This document shows, piece after piece, positions 34,996-49,070 of a stretch of 64,000 bases of DNA. The position numbers were made by a program, and so were the translations under genes. The stretch's first letter is position 1. Each line of letters opens with the position of its first letter. A model generated the notes under the pieces. The model did not search any database and was not told where the DNA came from. It saw only the letters and a list, made by a program, of their open reading frames with translations. The DNA lies in contig NW_024724368.1 of the NCBI RefSeq assembly GCF_018991925.1, forward strand, positions 1,541,319-1,605,318, in the 5' to 3' direction. The stretch is from Homarus americanus. Lineage: Eukaryota; Arthropoda; Malacostraca; Decapoda; Nephropidae.

Positions 34996-35068
34996 ATGGA
35001 CTTCTGGCAACACTTCTTTGGACTCTCCCACGAGAACAACAACGTCCCTGTTCACTCAGCGCCTGCAG
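34996..35068 (+). CDS. Possible first coding exon, unknown protein
   Basis: The context CATCATGG fits animal start sites. The 73-nt segment encodes MDFWQHFFGL and then SHENNNVPVHSAPA and ends at CAG|GTAAGT, a textbook splice donor, in phase 1. It is preceded by a purine-rich then GC-rich stretch that could be 5' UTR. The frame is also open upstream to an ATG at 34837, so the start is not certain. I do not recognise the family. The aromatic FFG-type amino end faintly recalls HAX1-like proteins, but that is only an impression. No following exon was identified in the window. Confidence 0.35.
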
Positions 35069-36391
35069 GTAAGTACCCCCGGGGGCTACGTATGCTGGGG
35101 TAGGGCTCAGGCTGGTGACAAGCTATGTAGGAAAAGTGCTACGAACGGTTTTAAGGGTTAATAAGCTGATGTGTGTCGAGGAGGAAAAGTGAGAGGCTAC
35201 AGCACTTAAACCTTTTATGAAAGTTCATGACGCGAACCAGCCAAATCGAACCAGATGGCTCTTGTTGGCTTCTGGTAAGGTGGTTTGGCTCGTGTTATCT
35301 ACTTCTATAAATGTTTTAGCGTTGTGGCGTCCGTCCTGTTCGTAGTACTGTTCGTACATTGTGTATTTTGCTGGTCAGTGATCATTAAGGATTCTATAGC
35401 TCTCAGGGCCTTGCAAGACACTGGTGACTGCATACAACACAAGGGTCTCACCCGAGCCCAAAATAACGCATGTCTTTTGTCTAAGATTATTATTGTTATT
35501 TTAACTGTTATTTAATATGAGAAGGTCACTTGTTGGTGTTAATTACAAACACAGGTTCCGTGCAGTACACTGAGAGCCGAGGTACATTACATAACACTTG
35601 GCACAATATACCATTTGTGTCTAACAGTATCGTAAGCATTTTAGTGTTATATTGTGAAGGAAGGTTGAGGTGTTCGAGTCATTCTGGCTGGATTAGTGGT
35701 GATAGTGAGGATGGAGGACACCCTTCACCACAACCTGTCATTTCCCACCACCCTTGGTCTGTGTCCCGTAAAAAAAAAAACTAAGAATTGACCTTTGGCT
35801 CTACCTTAAACTGCGACTTTAAGGAACATCTATCACTCGGAAGGACGAGTATTGGATTGACTAAACACGACCCAAAAATTTAACCCCACGGGATTATCAG
35901 ATTCCAGGGATGCTCGTGTTATTACCCAGGCACGAGTGTGTCGGTGCGTGTTCTGTCTCATGTAAGTCTTAGCTCCGATCTTGGGTTGATCTTAGAGACA
36001 GATTTACAAGCTTGTTTGACACAGTACAGTACAGTGTCTTATATATTTGGTGATGTTTTAGAATTTTTTGCTGTTAAGCAAAGTTGGATATCTGTCTTGT
36101 GTTTTCAACTGTGTTCCTGTCTTCACCGGCGTCCGCAACTCCAGGATCCCGGTCGTGTTGTACCTCTGACATGGCTAAATCATCACTTGTTTTATAATAT
36201 ACGAAGTAGTGAATGTTACGATATCGGATCGGATCGTTATCGTCTTGGTGGTTGGTTTAGGTTAGGTCTCTTCCAAGTCGTTCCATGTTTCGATATCGTA
36301 ACGTTATCCTTTATCATACAGTAAAGTGCTTAATGTTAAAATATCGAAACGTTATAGCGATAAGGTTGAAATTTCCAGTAACTAAAGATAA

Positions 36392-36392
<1 letters not shown>
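35069..36392. other. Unique DNA, no gene seen
   Basis: It would be intron if the exon at 34996-35068 is real. It includes an A11 run near 35770 and repeated GATATCG/GAAACGTTA words near 36215-36360. Confidence 0.45.

Positions 36393-36443
<51 letters not shown>
36393..36443. repeat. (TA)n microsatellite
   Basis: 51 bp of uninterrupted TA dinucleotide. Confidence 0.96.
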
Positions 36444-36445
<2 letters not shown>

Positions 36446-37359
36446 TAGTCAGGTGGTGATGGGCCCCAGTATTAATAGGCCCCTACTGAACATAATGAGA
36501 CCATTGGGGGTTGTAGTTAATGTTTAGGTGGTTTGAGACCTGTATGGTTAGGTTTTAAGATGCATTTGGGTCCTTGTGGTGGAAGAGAAACTAAAATGAA
36601 GGCAGAATTGGATAGACATAAAAGAAAATGGATGAAAATCGACTGTGAAGAATCGTAGTGACAATAAACAACGATTTATTGAATAGTAAATGAAAAATAG
36701 ATTATAAAATTGGAGATGAAATCGGGGAGGGATTTTCAGTTATTTACATCATCTCTTTGTCTGCGTTTCTTGACGAGGATGCGCACTAAACTACCTCTAA
36801 CGACTCATATCCAGTCCACAATAGGCGACTCTGGGCCTCGACTGTCGTAAAAAAAGACGGAGTAATGTGGAGGCCGCAGACCTATGTCAGAGGGCGGGCT
36901 AACGTAGGAGTTAGAAGGCACAGAAGCGTGTAAAATGGTTGCCTCACTGTTGTACGTCATTACAATAGTTCGGGCTGCAGGTTAGATAGGCTCTAGTCCT
37001 TGCAGGCCCCAACGTAACCTAAAGTTACTGTCAGGATTGGGTCTCATTGGGACTAGGCCCTAATACTCATGAATAGGTTAGGGTGGGACCTGTTAGGACC
37101 CTCCCCAGTTCCAACAAGAGAGTCACCGTGGCCAGGAGGGTTAAAACCAAGGTTTGTGGTCGTGGCCTTGACCAAGATTGATGGTGGTAACGTTTAAGCC
37201 CAGAAGTTGAGTGATTTAGTGTGGCTTACCCTCTCGTTGAAGGTCAACCACAGAGGGGTCTCCCTCGTTAGACATAGATGACAGGAGGGGGTACAGCAGC
37301 ATTCTTTGTTTTTGGTATTTTATGGGAGGGAGGAATTAGAAGTATTGTTGCGTATTGAT
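36444..37359. other. Unique DNA, no gene seen
   Basis: No gene or clear repeat can be supported. Confidence 0.45.
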
Positions 37360-37872
37360 ATTGAAACAGTTTGTTTAGCAAGAAAAATACAGACAGAGTG
37401 GACAATAAGAACAGTATTGACATGACCTGAACCCTCTTAGTGGCACCCGATTTAAAGTACATTTATCTCAAGGAATTATTATAGTGTAACATTTAGTATC
37501 ATCTGGATTACTATAACATTGTGTTGGTAAATGGACATTAAAATGTTACCACGATTATAACTTATTCTTTTACGGTTATATTACTAGAATGTACTCATTT
37601 TTACAACAGAGTATAGTTGATATATAGTGCAGGTAATTTTATGAGTGGAAGCGATACAGCTTGGGTTGTGTTGGGGTGAAACAAAGGGGCAGACACAGCA
37701 CCATGTCGTGACGGCAACATATAATCATTCCAATGGTAATTTCTTTCAAAGTGACAATATATAATATATTTTTTTCTACTTGTACAGTAAAAGTGTAAAG
37801 TAAGTGTTAAAAAAATCTTATTACTTAGACAATCTATATTTTGTGAGAGCTGATTCAAAAGAAGGGAGCGTG
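37360..37872 (-). mobile_element. CR1/L2-like LINE 3' end, second copy
   Basis: It aligns in order with 16063-16630. Shared words include TTGAAACAGTTTGTTTAGC, CATTTATCTCAAGGAA, AACATTTAGTATCATCTGGA, AATGTTACCACG and AGAAGGGAGCGTGT. It covers the 3' UTR and stops near the end of the coding part, so no reverse transcriptase motif remains. Same orientation as the 16-kb copy. Confidence 0.85.
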
Positions 37873-39331
37873 TGTGTGTAGACATTGACTCAATGACTAG
37901 ACTTGTATTTATTTGCAACAAAGTTTCTGCACCAAGCTTTATTATGCCACTCTGAACACGTTAACTCGATAAATATATATTTATTTATTTATATATACAG
38001 TATGTAGGTTAAAGCAACAACTTTTGTACTGCCACTAGCATATAAACTCCCGTACGTGTCTTCTATGCTGGAGTGTGTTCTTTGACTCACCCTTCAGAAT
38101 GACACGTGCATGTGAAAGTTCTTGATGTTATTAGTGAGGTGCGGAATGAACACACTTACTATTATTTACACTCTTTACCGCCATTATTGTCACCGCCTTT
38201 TGTTACCATTGTTTATAGGTGTTTTATTTATGGTCTGGCTTCACGTGTTGTTGCGCTGGTTCGCCATGACGCTCCAGGTAGAGGATGGTGGAATTAAAGG
38301 TGTGTGCTATTATACCTGAAAGTATATCATCGTTTACATTTAATTAATATAGTGTTTTAAGTACAGTACATTCAGCGTCTATGAGGATAACAAAGTCACC
38401 TCTCCACGTATCGGTCTTTAGGAAACTCTTAGTTCATGACGTGTAAGAGTGTGTTCCGGTATATGGCCTGAGACTTTAGGAAATGTTTATATCGTTTTTG
38501 TTTTAATTTTACTGGGATTTTACGTTTCATCTTTCTTAATTTCTTCCTATGATTCTTTATCTGGTTATTTTTCTTGCCCTCATTTTGTTTTACTTGTCTA
38601 TTACAAGGTGTTCTGATTCCTTTCCTGTTGATTGTTTTTCGTCTTTTGTGTGTAAGTCTTAAATTTTTCTTGTTCTTATATTTGGTATAATTTTCTTTCC
38701 AAATTTAATCGTCTATTTTCATTTATTTATTTTGTTTTTTCCCTCGTTAATCCCTCACTAGGGGGGGGGGGGTAAAGACATACAAACTGACAGTCCGTTC
38801 GTATGTCCGTCTGAGTTTCAGTTAATAAGAATACGTAGACATGATAATCCAGAGGTAAGGAGCTGTATCTGACCAAGAAGGATATTCTGATCTAATCATT
38901 ACCATCAGGCAGTCTGTCAGCTCAAGGAGAGATCAGATTAGTATCGTCGTCAGATCTGTTCACTGAGGTCTGTCCTTCCTAATGACTGGAGATATTTAAA
39001 GTAGGATGATTTACATTTATTGTTTGATATTATACGACGTGAGAAAAATACTTGTGCTTGGAAGATCTACAGAATGCTAGTTGGATATTCCTCTTCTGCT
39101 GAATCTGTAAGTTAAGCTATTTTTATTATCTTCCCCCTGTCATGTATAGTTAATTAGTTTCCACAATTAATCATTCTTAATGGTCTGTCTGGTCTTAAAA
39201 CCTAATTATCTGTAGTAATTATCCTAAAACGCTTTGGTGTGTATAAATTTATCTGCAACTAAGACAATTAAGATGGTCTGAACTTGATGTGCCATAGTCT
39301 TATATATTCTACCATTAGACAATCTCTCAGA

Positions 39332-39336
<5 letters not shown>
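37873..39336. other. Unique and T-rich DNA, no gene seen
   Basis: 38460-38760 is T-rich. A G12 run follows at 38761-38772. No gene is supported. Confidence 0.45.

Positions 39337-39392
<56 letters not shown>
39337..39392. repeat. (AC)28 microsatellite, left flank
   Basis: Uninterrupted AC dinucleotide ending exactly where retroelement coding sequence begins. Confidence 0.97.
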
Positions 39393-39930
<538 letters not shown>

Positions 39931-40062
39931 AGTACTTCTCCAGCCGCTAGACGGAGCTGCTCTTAACGGCAAGTATTACCAGGGTTCATAAACCAGGCAT
40001 GATGGTATCTCTCTCACACACCGGCTGGCCAGGACAGTGTGGTTAAACGCCCGCTGCTGCCC

Positions 40063-40065
40063 CGG

Positions 40066-40096
<31 letters not shown>

Positions 40097-40400
40097 TGGT
40101 GGATGTATAGACAGCTGAGAGTGGTAGACAGACAGAGAGGCAGCTGGGAGTGGGAGACAGATAGATAGCTGAAAGTGGTAGTTAGACGAGCACAGATAAG
40201 TGTGGTGGATGGACAGTGAGACACTGATAAGGGTGGTGGACATATAGACAAGACAGATGAGAGTGTTAGATACAGATAGACAGACAGATAAGAGTAGTGG
40301 AGATATGCACTCAGTGGGATAATAGACAGACTGGTGGAAAGGAATGTGGATAGACAGACATGCATTAAGACAAACAGGGAAGCAGACAGACAGAGAAACA
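40063..40400 (-). repeat. (CA)n plus degenerate GACAGATAGA-type minisatellite
   Basis: A short (CA)n at 40066-40093 is followed by about ten imperfect units of 30-36 bp containing GAGAGTGGTAGACAGACAGA-like sequence. Frames on the minus strand (Leu/Ser/Cys-rich) are artefacts. Confidence 0.75.
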
Positions 40401-40535
40401 AGAGGACAAGTTAGATATGCAGATAGATGATGAAACAAATAAGGGAAGGAGGCGAAAAGTAGAAATAAGATACACTAGAATTAAAGATGAAAGAGTGATA
40501 ACCAAGCGACATGAAGACTGGGAAGTTAAGGGGGA

Positions 40536-40640
40536 AAATGTAACCAACAGGGATTCGAACCCACGCACTGTGACTCCTGAGAATCGCTCACCACTTTTCC
40601 CAGTAGGTAGATGGAGAGAAATGCTTTGGTTTTTGTCTGC
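40536..40640 (-). mobile_element. tRNA-derived SINE head, minus strand
   Basis: On the minus strand the segment reads GTGGTGAGCGATTCTCAGGA (A box/anticodon arm-like) and later GTGGGTTCGAATCCCTG, a consensus B box, with tRNA-like spacing. Acceptor stem pairing is poor, so it is probably a SINE or tRNA pseudogene rather than a functional tRNA. Confidence 0.6.
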
Positions 40641-41215
40641 TTAAATGATGATTATTATTTTATTGTATTTTTGCCTCAAGACGTCATGGTGTAGTTGTGA
40701 GTAATGGCCACTGATAGCTGCGTCAGTCAACTCTGTGAAGACCAATGCTGACTTGAGTGGTTGACTGATTTACTGAAAGAACTTTTGGACTAGTCCACAC
40801 TGGCGCATATTATGCCGAATTCTTGGGTCATCCTTGTTATTGTGTGTGTGTGTGATGGTTGAGGCCCTAGTCAACAATCAGTTCATGAACCATGGAAGAA
40901 CTCAGCGGGTGTAAAGGAGGGGATGATGTGGTCAGCGCTGCCTCGTGGAGATGCCTTCATAAAACTCACCCGGAGCAAGTGAACCGTTCCACACCTGATT
41001 GGCTCTTGTTAGCGGCCAAGGACTTCCCCCTGTCGATGCCCCTCCCAACTTTTGCTGGACTTGTGACTCAAGGCGATAGTGAATTCCTGTGAGAGTTTTG
41101 GGATAATTGTACTGGTAAACACAGAAAATACTTGTGGAGTATTTTAAAAAAAATTACATGAAAGTTGATCGAATTGTAAGTACAGTATACTGTATGTAAA
41201 GCGTGATGAGGTACG

Positions 41216-41216
<1 letters not shown>
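40641..41216. other. Unique DNA, no gene seen
   Basis: A 66-codon + strand frame at 40892-41092 shows no recognisable motif. No gene is supported. Confidence 0.4.

Positions 41217-41242
<26 letters not shown>
41217..41242. repeat. (TC)n microsatellite
   Basis: Thirteen uninterrupted TC units. Confidence 0.95.
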
Positions 41243-41246
<4 letters not shown>

Positions 41247-41461
41247 GAAAACATACAGGGTATTCTTTCAGAGTCTATTATTTATTTGTGTATGAGATTG
41301 GGGGGGCAGGGAGGTGGTTGTGTGAGGAGGAGAGTCCAGCAACCAGCCGAGGGTGTTCGGCCAGTGGCATCACCCACACCACAGTTAGGTGCTGCCCCGC
41401 GTGGGAGGAACAAGTCAACACACACCTGCGGCCACCAACCTTACTCGCAAGTTCCATCCGG

Positions 41462-41466
<5 letters not shown>

Positions 41467-41495
<29 letters not shown>
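41467..41495. repeat. (AC)n microsatellite left of a retroelement copy
   Basis: About 14 AC units, separated from the retroelement fragment only by GTACG. Confidence 0.95.
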
Positions 41496-41759
41496 GTACG
41501 TGAGGTCCTTCATATCAGCACCCGAGGACGAGTTACTACACCACGTGAACACCACACCACCTGGTGTCCGGGCCATCAACTGTAAACTATAATAATTTGT
41601 ATGTTCAATTCGTGTTCCTTCTTCTTTCAGAAATGAAAGCTTTTGTTAAACGACCCACCCACCCCATGTCTTTGTATGTAGTAAGTCATTTTTGTCCAAT
41701 GTATATTTTCAGCCTTCGGGCTGCCGACTTTTTCAATAAACCGTTAATTATTATTATTA
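41496..41759 (+). mobile_element. Non-LTR retroelement 3' end next to (AC)n
   Basis: It ends with TATATTTTCAGCCTTCGGGC, TTTTTCAATAAACCG and a TTATTATTATT tail. The left side is an (AC)n tract and the right side begins ACACTCACACTG. It matches most of 53787-54075 in inverted orientation and 19723-19896. No coding sequence is assigned. Confidence 0.85.
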
Positions 41760-42705
41760 CACTCACACTGCTTAATTGTATAAGAACGTATCCTAACTAA
41801 TACCTTTTATCGTAGTTGTGATTTTTTGGTATTTTTGTTGCTGGCCTTATTGACGTCTCATGCCTCAAGGTTAGTCTATGGTTGGGGGGATTATGTAAAA
41901 CTAGACATGAAATCTGGCGACGTTTAAATCACCTGCAGCGTTACACCTCGTTCAGAATGAACTGTTGGAGGGGGTGGGGGGTTATTAAAGACTGCCTGTA
42001 AACGTTCTAGGTGGTGGGCCATGGTCACCAACCTTCAGGTCTGAGTATGGCACATTGATTGATTGCCCGTGCTGGAGATCAACAGAGCCAACAGCTTCTG
42101 TGGCCCACAATTGGTAGTCGTTTCCGGTCCATATTTATGTTATTTGTGGATCAGAAATTGTATGGTTTTGTCAAGTTGTGATGAATCTTGTGGAAGATTG
42201 AGGAAGTTTTGTTTACTTGATTTAATTAGGGGTGGCGGTGAGGATTTCACACGAGGTGCCGTTAATTTATGTGTAGGGACGAGAACAGGACACCACACAG
42301 TACTAGCGTTATGAGGTTTATTATTAGTAGTAGTATTTATTTATTTTATTTATATATGAAACATTTATTAGATATTTATAATTATTGCTAGGAAAGTGTA
42401 TTTGGTTATAATAGGTGGCAGCAGAAGAAGCGAGGCTGCGTGCACCATCACTACTGCCCCAAGAGTTGAGGTGTAACTTGAGAGGCCCTCCATTAACCTC
42501 GTACCGTCATTTTCGCGCCCCTGTGAGTGACGAGTTTATACCAACCTTCACAACAGCACCAACCTCACTCTCCCACACCCTTTTTTTTTCAACTCTTGAG
42601 GGCTTATGGGTGGTGGATAACACGCCTATGTTATATTATTGTTAGTGTATAAGCGTCTCTGTTAACTTGAGCTATGAACCTTGACCATGAATGTTAATAA
42701 TGAAA

Positions 42706-42800
42706 TTGAAACAGTTTATTTAGCCAGAGTGAACAACATCGTCATCATTAACACGTCTAAGCCTTTTGAGTGCTGTAGCTCTTCCAGTGCCCACGATAAC
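42706..42800 (-). mobile_element. CR1/L2-like LINE 3' tip, third copy
   Basis: TTGAAACAGTTTATTTAGCC and the sequence just inside it match the ends at 16063 and 37360 in the same orientation. Only the last ~95 bp are present, a severe 5' truncation typical of LINE insertion. Confidence 0.65.
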
Positions 42801-45800
42801 TACTGTAGAGGAATAGTGTAGTGTCGATATATATTCTCAGCTATGATCATTTTGGAACTGGAGGTATATAGTAATAGGGCGTTCATTATATTTTATTTCG
42901 TGAGCGACTTCGTGTTAGTCAGGAGAAGCCTCACAAAAATGACTGGGAGTGTGGGGGTAAGATCTCACGGTTCACTGGGTACCCGTCACGAGTTTAGTCT
43001 GGTAGTGGTACAGAGTAATGCTCCATTTTGGGAGTCCAAGACGTGTAGATTGACGTCCTGGTGTGTGTGTGTGTGTGTGGAGGAGGGGGGTATCAGGAGC
43101 TGGAAGGACCGCACCATGGGTGATGCAACACCAGTACCCGGCCCATGACCTCCGGCGCTCTACACGTGTGACCCGACATTCAACACCTGGCAACTCTTTT
43201 ACCACCGCTTGTGAACGTGTGTCGGGTGGGGGCAGGAGGTGTACAGGGTATATCCTTCTTAAGGCTTCTGTCGATAACTTATCGGCGACGAGATATAAAA
43301 AGAAACGACGCCTTAGTTCTTAACTGCAACTCGCGGTGGTGGAGGAAAGTTTTGAGAAAGTTGGGTCAGGTAGAGGTGGAGTTCCCTGTGACATTGTAGT
43401 GGAGTGATTGACCCAGAATAGACACCTGGAGGCTCCAGCCAGGTGTGTATTAGGTTACACGGAGGTCAAAATATTACATAATAGTCAACATTTTTTTATA
43501 GTGGTTATAAAGGAACAAGATGTTATATAAATGATTGTCGCTGTTTTATTTCAAGAGCGTTGTTTATTTACCTTGTACTAATAGTGTCAAAGGCTAATCC
43601 AACAATAAGGTTTATACTCAGTGGCAGAATTGTGGTAGTAGATTATTATTCCTGGGTGATGAGTGGTGAATTTTTATACTCCGTCACATTTCTGTGCTTA
43701 AATATATTTTGTCTCGAGATATAAGTAGATGTTAGTCCTTTATATACAGTATATTTTGTTTTCATTTATCTTTTACAGGTTAGCAGATCCAATACTGTAG
43801 AAACTTTGGTCGTCTTGCTATACTAAAATCTGCATGGTTGATTGATATATCTGTATGTTTGTAATTATCCCCACAACACACACACACGTTCCCTCACTCA
43901 TCGGGTGTTACTGTAGGCGTGTGAAGATGGTGGTGGTAATGGTGTGAGCTGGGCTGAAGGTTGTGTTTGGTAATAACGGGAGCTATTGTTTCCCTCAACC
44001 AGTGTCTTCCATTGTCACCTGAACAAATATCCTATTGTTATGTTGTTGATCAGCCAGCCACCCACTCCCGTTCTCTCTCTCCTTCCTTCCTTCATTCCTT
44101 CCTTCCTTCCTACTATACTTCTATCCTTCTCTCCCATTTTTCTGTCTTAGCCATTTTTCTCCCCATCCCCTTCCTTTTCTTTTATCATTGGTCCTCCTCC
44201 TTAACCCTGGTGAGCTTCCTTCGTCGCGATAGTGCAGATAGAGAGACCACTATGCTGATGAAGTCACCAACACACCAGCTATGACGTAGACCTCACCCCA
44301 GTTTGTGTGGGAGTGGGTGCTTGGATGGGCGGGCGGGTGAGTGATTGGATGAGTGGGTGGGTGAGTGACAAGGGAAGGTGTTGAGTGTGGGTAAGTGGGT
44401 GGATAAGGGGTGATGGTGCTAGATAGAAATAAGTCGGTGGGAATGGTTTAGGTGTGGGTGAACAAGAGTGTGGGTAGGTGGGTATATGGTAGGTACCCGT
44501 TTTGTGTGTGTTTGTGTGTCAGCATGGAGACTTGTGTTAGGGAGGAGGGGGGGGGGGCATCACGGCCAAGGTGAGGCACTTATGCTTAATGTTACCGGGA
44601 GGAAGAGCCACAGCACCTGGCCTCATACCTCACCTGGGTGCACCTGTCTAGTAAGTGTGTGCGTCAGTTAGTTGTGTTTAGGTCGGTGTTAAACATTATC
44701 AGTTTATTGGTGTTAAAATGTGTTCAGGCAAGTATTTGTAGTTAATTGTGGTTGATGCTGGTTGCTGTGGAAGGAGTGGGGGGCACATTATAGTGTAAGT
44801 GTGTTGTTAACCTCACTAGAACTAATTCTTTGGCATTCTTGTGACTAATAATAGAGCCGACCACACCTGCACTACGCCCACCGCCCACACATGTTCCCAC
44901 AAAGCTGACCCGAGGCTGGTCTTGTTTATAGCCCCTGTCAAACGTAAAGTCCACCCAATTCATCGTGACCAAACGGCTCCCGTGTTAAGGGGAAATAGTC
45001 CTTTTCGACAGACCCCGTACTGTGAGACTTGCTGGGTATAGTGCCACTTGGGTAGGTCCCGTCCACTAGTGTTTGTGACCAGTGAGGGACCAGAGAAAAG
45101 GTCAAGACTGTTGAAAAAACACTAGAGGTTAGACGTAAAACTAACACTGGATTATGAGTGAGCTGTAAGATACCAGGAGGCAGGAGTCCTCAGGCAGGCT
45201 TGGTAATACAGGTTCTGGTAGGCGACATAATGGTCTCGTCGGCAGGGTGGTCACGTGCTCGTAAGTGTTAAATCGTTAATATCTTGCGAGTATATGAGGA
45301 CAGTGACGATATAACGAGGATACTAATATAAGAAATGTGTTATTTTTTATAGCATAAACTAAGGTAAACTAATTCTTCCCTTTAAATATTCCCAAACTCT
45401 ATATTAAAATAACTTTAGCTCATCCAGAACCTGATGGACAAGAACTTCTTTCTCACGGTGACAGACAAGAGTGAGATAACTAATATATTATTTCTCATAT
45501 GTGTTCTATACTACATTAATTATTAATATCTAATCTCATAAACCCAAGAAATAAAATACTTGTTAGATGCCGACACAGCCTCAAGCAGGAGGCCATTTTG
45601 TGCCATCCAGGACGTAGCGTGTGCGGGAAGTGCACCTCAGAAGGACTCGGGCCAGGATTCCCCTGAACTCCTTAACTACGGGGACGCCACTTTTAGGATT
45701 TCATTTGGCTAACGCTAGACGATTTTATTCAGCTGAGAGAGGACACCGTACACAAGGGGTTAATTGATGATGTTTCTACTAACCTAACCTAACCAACTCA

Positions 45801-48414
45801 CACAGAAATGATTTCCACATGACATCAGAGTTATGCCGAGACTACCGTGACTTGGGTTATGTTTTTATATTCCCAGTTAGATAATATTATCTTACGGATC
45901 TTTGAGAAACTCGGGTTCATGCTCCGGTTATGACTCTCCTCGACGAGAGGTCTGGACCACCACCGTGAAATGGAAGATCTGAGTAGCGCCCTCCGTCTCT
46001 CCCCGCCTGCGGTATAGTGACGGGTGGTGTAAGGTTGGTGTGGTGTGGTGATAGTATGGTGGTGTTGACGGTGAAGTGGTGAGCAAGGAATGTTGGAGGT
46101 CACTTATATCTTAGTACAGGTGAAAACACACACACACACGCACACACACACACACTGTGACGGCGGCGACCTGCTTTGTTAATATTTCCGGCGCGAGGTT
46201 TGAGGTCAGTGGAGCACAAAACTGTTCTACCCCCAACTTGCAGCTCCCTGTTGTATGCTGTTGGCAGTCAATAACTAACACCATCACCTTCCAGTTTACA
46301 TCAATGGGTACTTGTTAGAGGGCTGTTGGTGCGGTTAGTGGGTACTGTGTTAGGTCTGCTGTTTGGGGGTCAAAGGGGCTTTTCGCTTGGGATGCTGGTG
46401 GGTCTTTTGGGGGCTGTTGGAGATGTGGATAGGGCTAGCGGTGAGTGGATACTACAGGAAGTCGATGTAATTGTTAATAGTAGTAACCGTAGCATTAGAA
46501 TCTAATATTGCACGTAGTAACAGGTTCCATCGCTGCAGTAATATCAGGTTTCAGCACAGGTGGGGGTTGGGGGCGCCTGGTATGGACAGTAGGAAGGGAG
46601 GGGGTGGACCTTTTGTTATGTGAAAGCTGGGGAATGATTGGTGCCCATCGCCAAGACCTTGACCCTGGTTCACTGTGGAGATGGGTAACCCCCCCCCCCA
46701 CCTCTTCTCATTCCTTCCTTTCCGTCCTCTCTTCTTCATACCACTCCACTTCCTCCCCCCCCCTCTTTACATTCCCCATTCCTTCCTTTCCATCCTCTCC
46801 TTCCCATAACATCCGCCCATCCATTTCTCTTCTCCCTCCCTCCCTCCCTCCGTCGTAAGTTTGGTTCCTGAATATTGCTACTACGCCGCGCCACATTATA
46901 AATCGCGGAAGAAAAGGGGAAGTTAATCTTGGGTGCTGAGCAGTGCGTTAGCGAGGAAGAATGAGATTCCTGGAAGACCCAAGTGAGGAAGAATGGAGGG
47001 TGAGGGATGGTGGAGAGTGAGGTTGAGTGGGAGCAGTGAGGAAGGGTGGAATGGTTGGAGGTAAGGCAGGGAGTGTCCGAATTGGAAGAAGCAGTGGGGA
47101 GAGTAATGGAGGTTGGGAACAGGGTGAGGGCATGACAGAGTGCTACGAAGGAGAGTGTGGATGTGGAGGGTGAGAGTGGTGGTGGTGCAGGTGTGTAGAG
47201 AGACGTGTGGGCCAGGAGTATTGCTGTGACGTGGGTGATGACGCAGGACAGATCCCGACTTGAATTACCAAGATGCATACAGACGAGACTGGAATCTGGT
47301 TGAGTGAATCTGAAATCTGCCTTCTTTTTTTGTGCGTGTTTTTAACCCAGTTACGAAATCATGGTGATATGGATGGGACTTCCTCGTTTTAGCTAAAAAG
47401 ATGAGGGTTTTGTGATGATGGGGAAGATTCATGTTATCTATGCACCATTAAACAGTGTAAGCTGAGGCGCTGGCAGGGCTGGGGAGAGGGGGGACGGCAG
47501 ATAGCAGATAAGCTGAAGCCATCCTCCCTGGTTTGTGAAGCACCGTGTTCATGGGTGTTATTACAAGATTAGTAATAATTATGATAGTATTCGAAATAAT
47601 AATTATGATAAGAAAAATAAAGTAAAAAAAGTGACAAACATATGGTATGATTTGGGTACAGTACTAAAATAATACACACCGCCCCATGTTATCAGATACA
47701 ATATCATATACTGTATTAATTTTCACATAGTTTAATGACTATTTTTCTCAACTGTCGTGAGGAACCTGATGAGTGTGAGGTTTGCTGTGGTAGACGCTGT
47801 TAACTCCCTTCCCCCAACTATAAGAATCTATCACTTTGTATTTGTGTGTGGACTACCGTGTTGTGGGAAGGCTGTGGTAAGCGTTTCCCCAACCCAGGAC
47901 GTGACAGGTAGGGGTGGGCATGATTTAGATAACAATGGGTTTCACTTGCTGATGGTGCAGGGGCTGACAGTAGTAGGGGCGGATGGCGGCCAGGACAACC
48001 GTGCCAGGGTGACAGTGATGATGGCACTGGTTGGTGGTGCCAGTAATACTTGGCACTAGGGCGGTAATGGTCTGCTGTAAATTACGCCATTAGACTCTAC
48101 AGGCTTAAATATTTTGCTTCTGGTGTATTAAGATTCAGATGTAGGGCAGTTATAGCTTGAGATATTCAGTACTAATACACATATAGGTAGAGAGTACAGG
48201 TGAAGTACAGGTACAGTGCAGTAGAGTAAGATGCCAGCGCGGAGTGATACTGATACACACACAGTATGTTTGTTAAATAAACATTGCTGATGCATCACTT
48301 CTTTGTAAAAGTTTTAGTTCTATAAATCTGCCGGTTGAGGGAAGTGTGCGTCTGGTGTGTGTCAGGGCCGCAGCGGAATCCCGAATATAGTGTTGGTTTT
48401 GGTGTTGGAGGGGA
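42801..48414. other. Long stretch without supported gene
   Basis: It contains (CTTC)n at 44081-44110, G-rich GGGTGAGTG repeats at 44300-44480, (CA)n at 46126-46157 and pyrimidine-rich low complexity at 46690-46855 with (CCCT)n. CCTAACCTAACC occurs near 45782. Open frames up to 180 codons here are compositional. No exon pair could be assembled. Confidence 0.45.
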
Positions 48415-48426
48415 TGACGTCACGTG
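48415..48426. promoter_or_regulatory. Overlapping CRE and CACGTG E-box
   Basis: TGACGTCA (CRE) at 48415-48422 overlaps CACGTG (bHLH E-box) at 48421-48426, with TTTTATAG just downstream. A composite bZIP/bHLH site is possible. No exon is recognised nearby. Confidence 0.35.
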
Positions 48427-49070
48427 TTTTATAGTTCAATATTAGTGTAGGTGTGTGTGTGTTTGCTCACCATTACCTCGTTCTCCATTCATCTTCCCAG
48501 TATGGTGGTGCCCCTGGCCAGGCCCTCCTCCGCCCACTCACTGCCTCACTACCATCTCCGATACGCATTATTGCCTGCATATCATTACCTGCGACTCCTA
48601 CCGACGCAGTGATGGTAGTAAGGTTTTATGGGGGTCTGATTTTAGAACTGAGGATACTTAGCCTTCACATTAGGTAGTACCATAGTGTTGTTTGTGTGTC
48701 CTCTGTTAGTCATATTCTGTGTCTGCCGTTATTCAGGAACTACGGTTACGAAACTTCGAATCATTCCACAGACCATTAGTGAGTAGTTTTGCAAGTCAGT
48801 GTATTATACAGTAAGGCCTCCCTGTAGATCACACTTCACGAGTCCGCATTTCAGAGAACAAAAAAAATCCTCCCTTAGGCTGTGGTGGTACTAGTGATGT
48901 TTGTAATAACCTTAACCCTGTATATATATCCTGTACTGGTCGCTTCATAGTGGGTGTTTCCAGATGACGTAATGGTATAAAACATGATTCATCACGTCCT
49001 TGACCTTTGACCTCTGCATTTACCTTTGATTTGGAAATTGTATGAGATTTTGAAGTTAGTTTGTTGTATT

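Noticed and set aside
46736..47278. 180-codon minus strand frame
   Set aside because: It covers pyrimidine/purine low-complexity sequence with overlapping frames and shows no motif.
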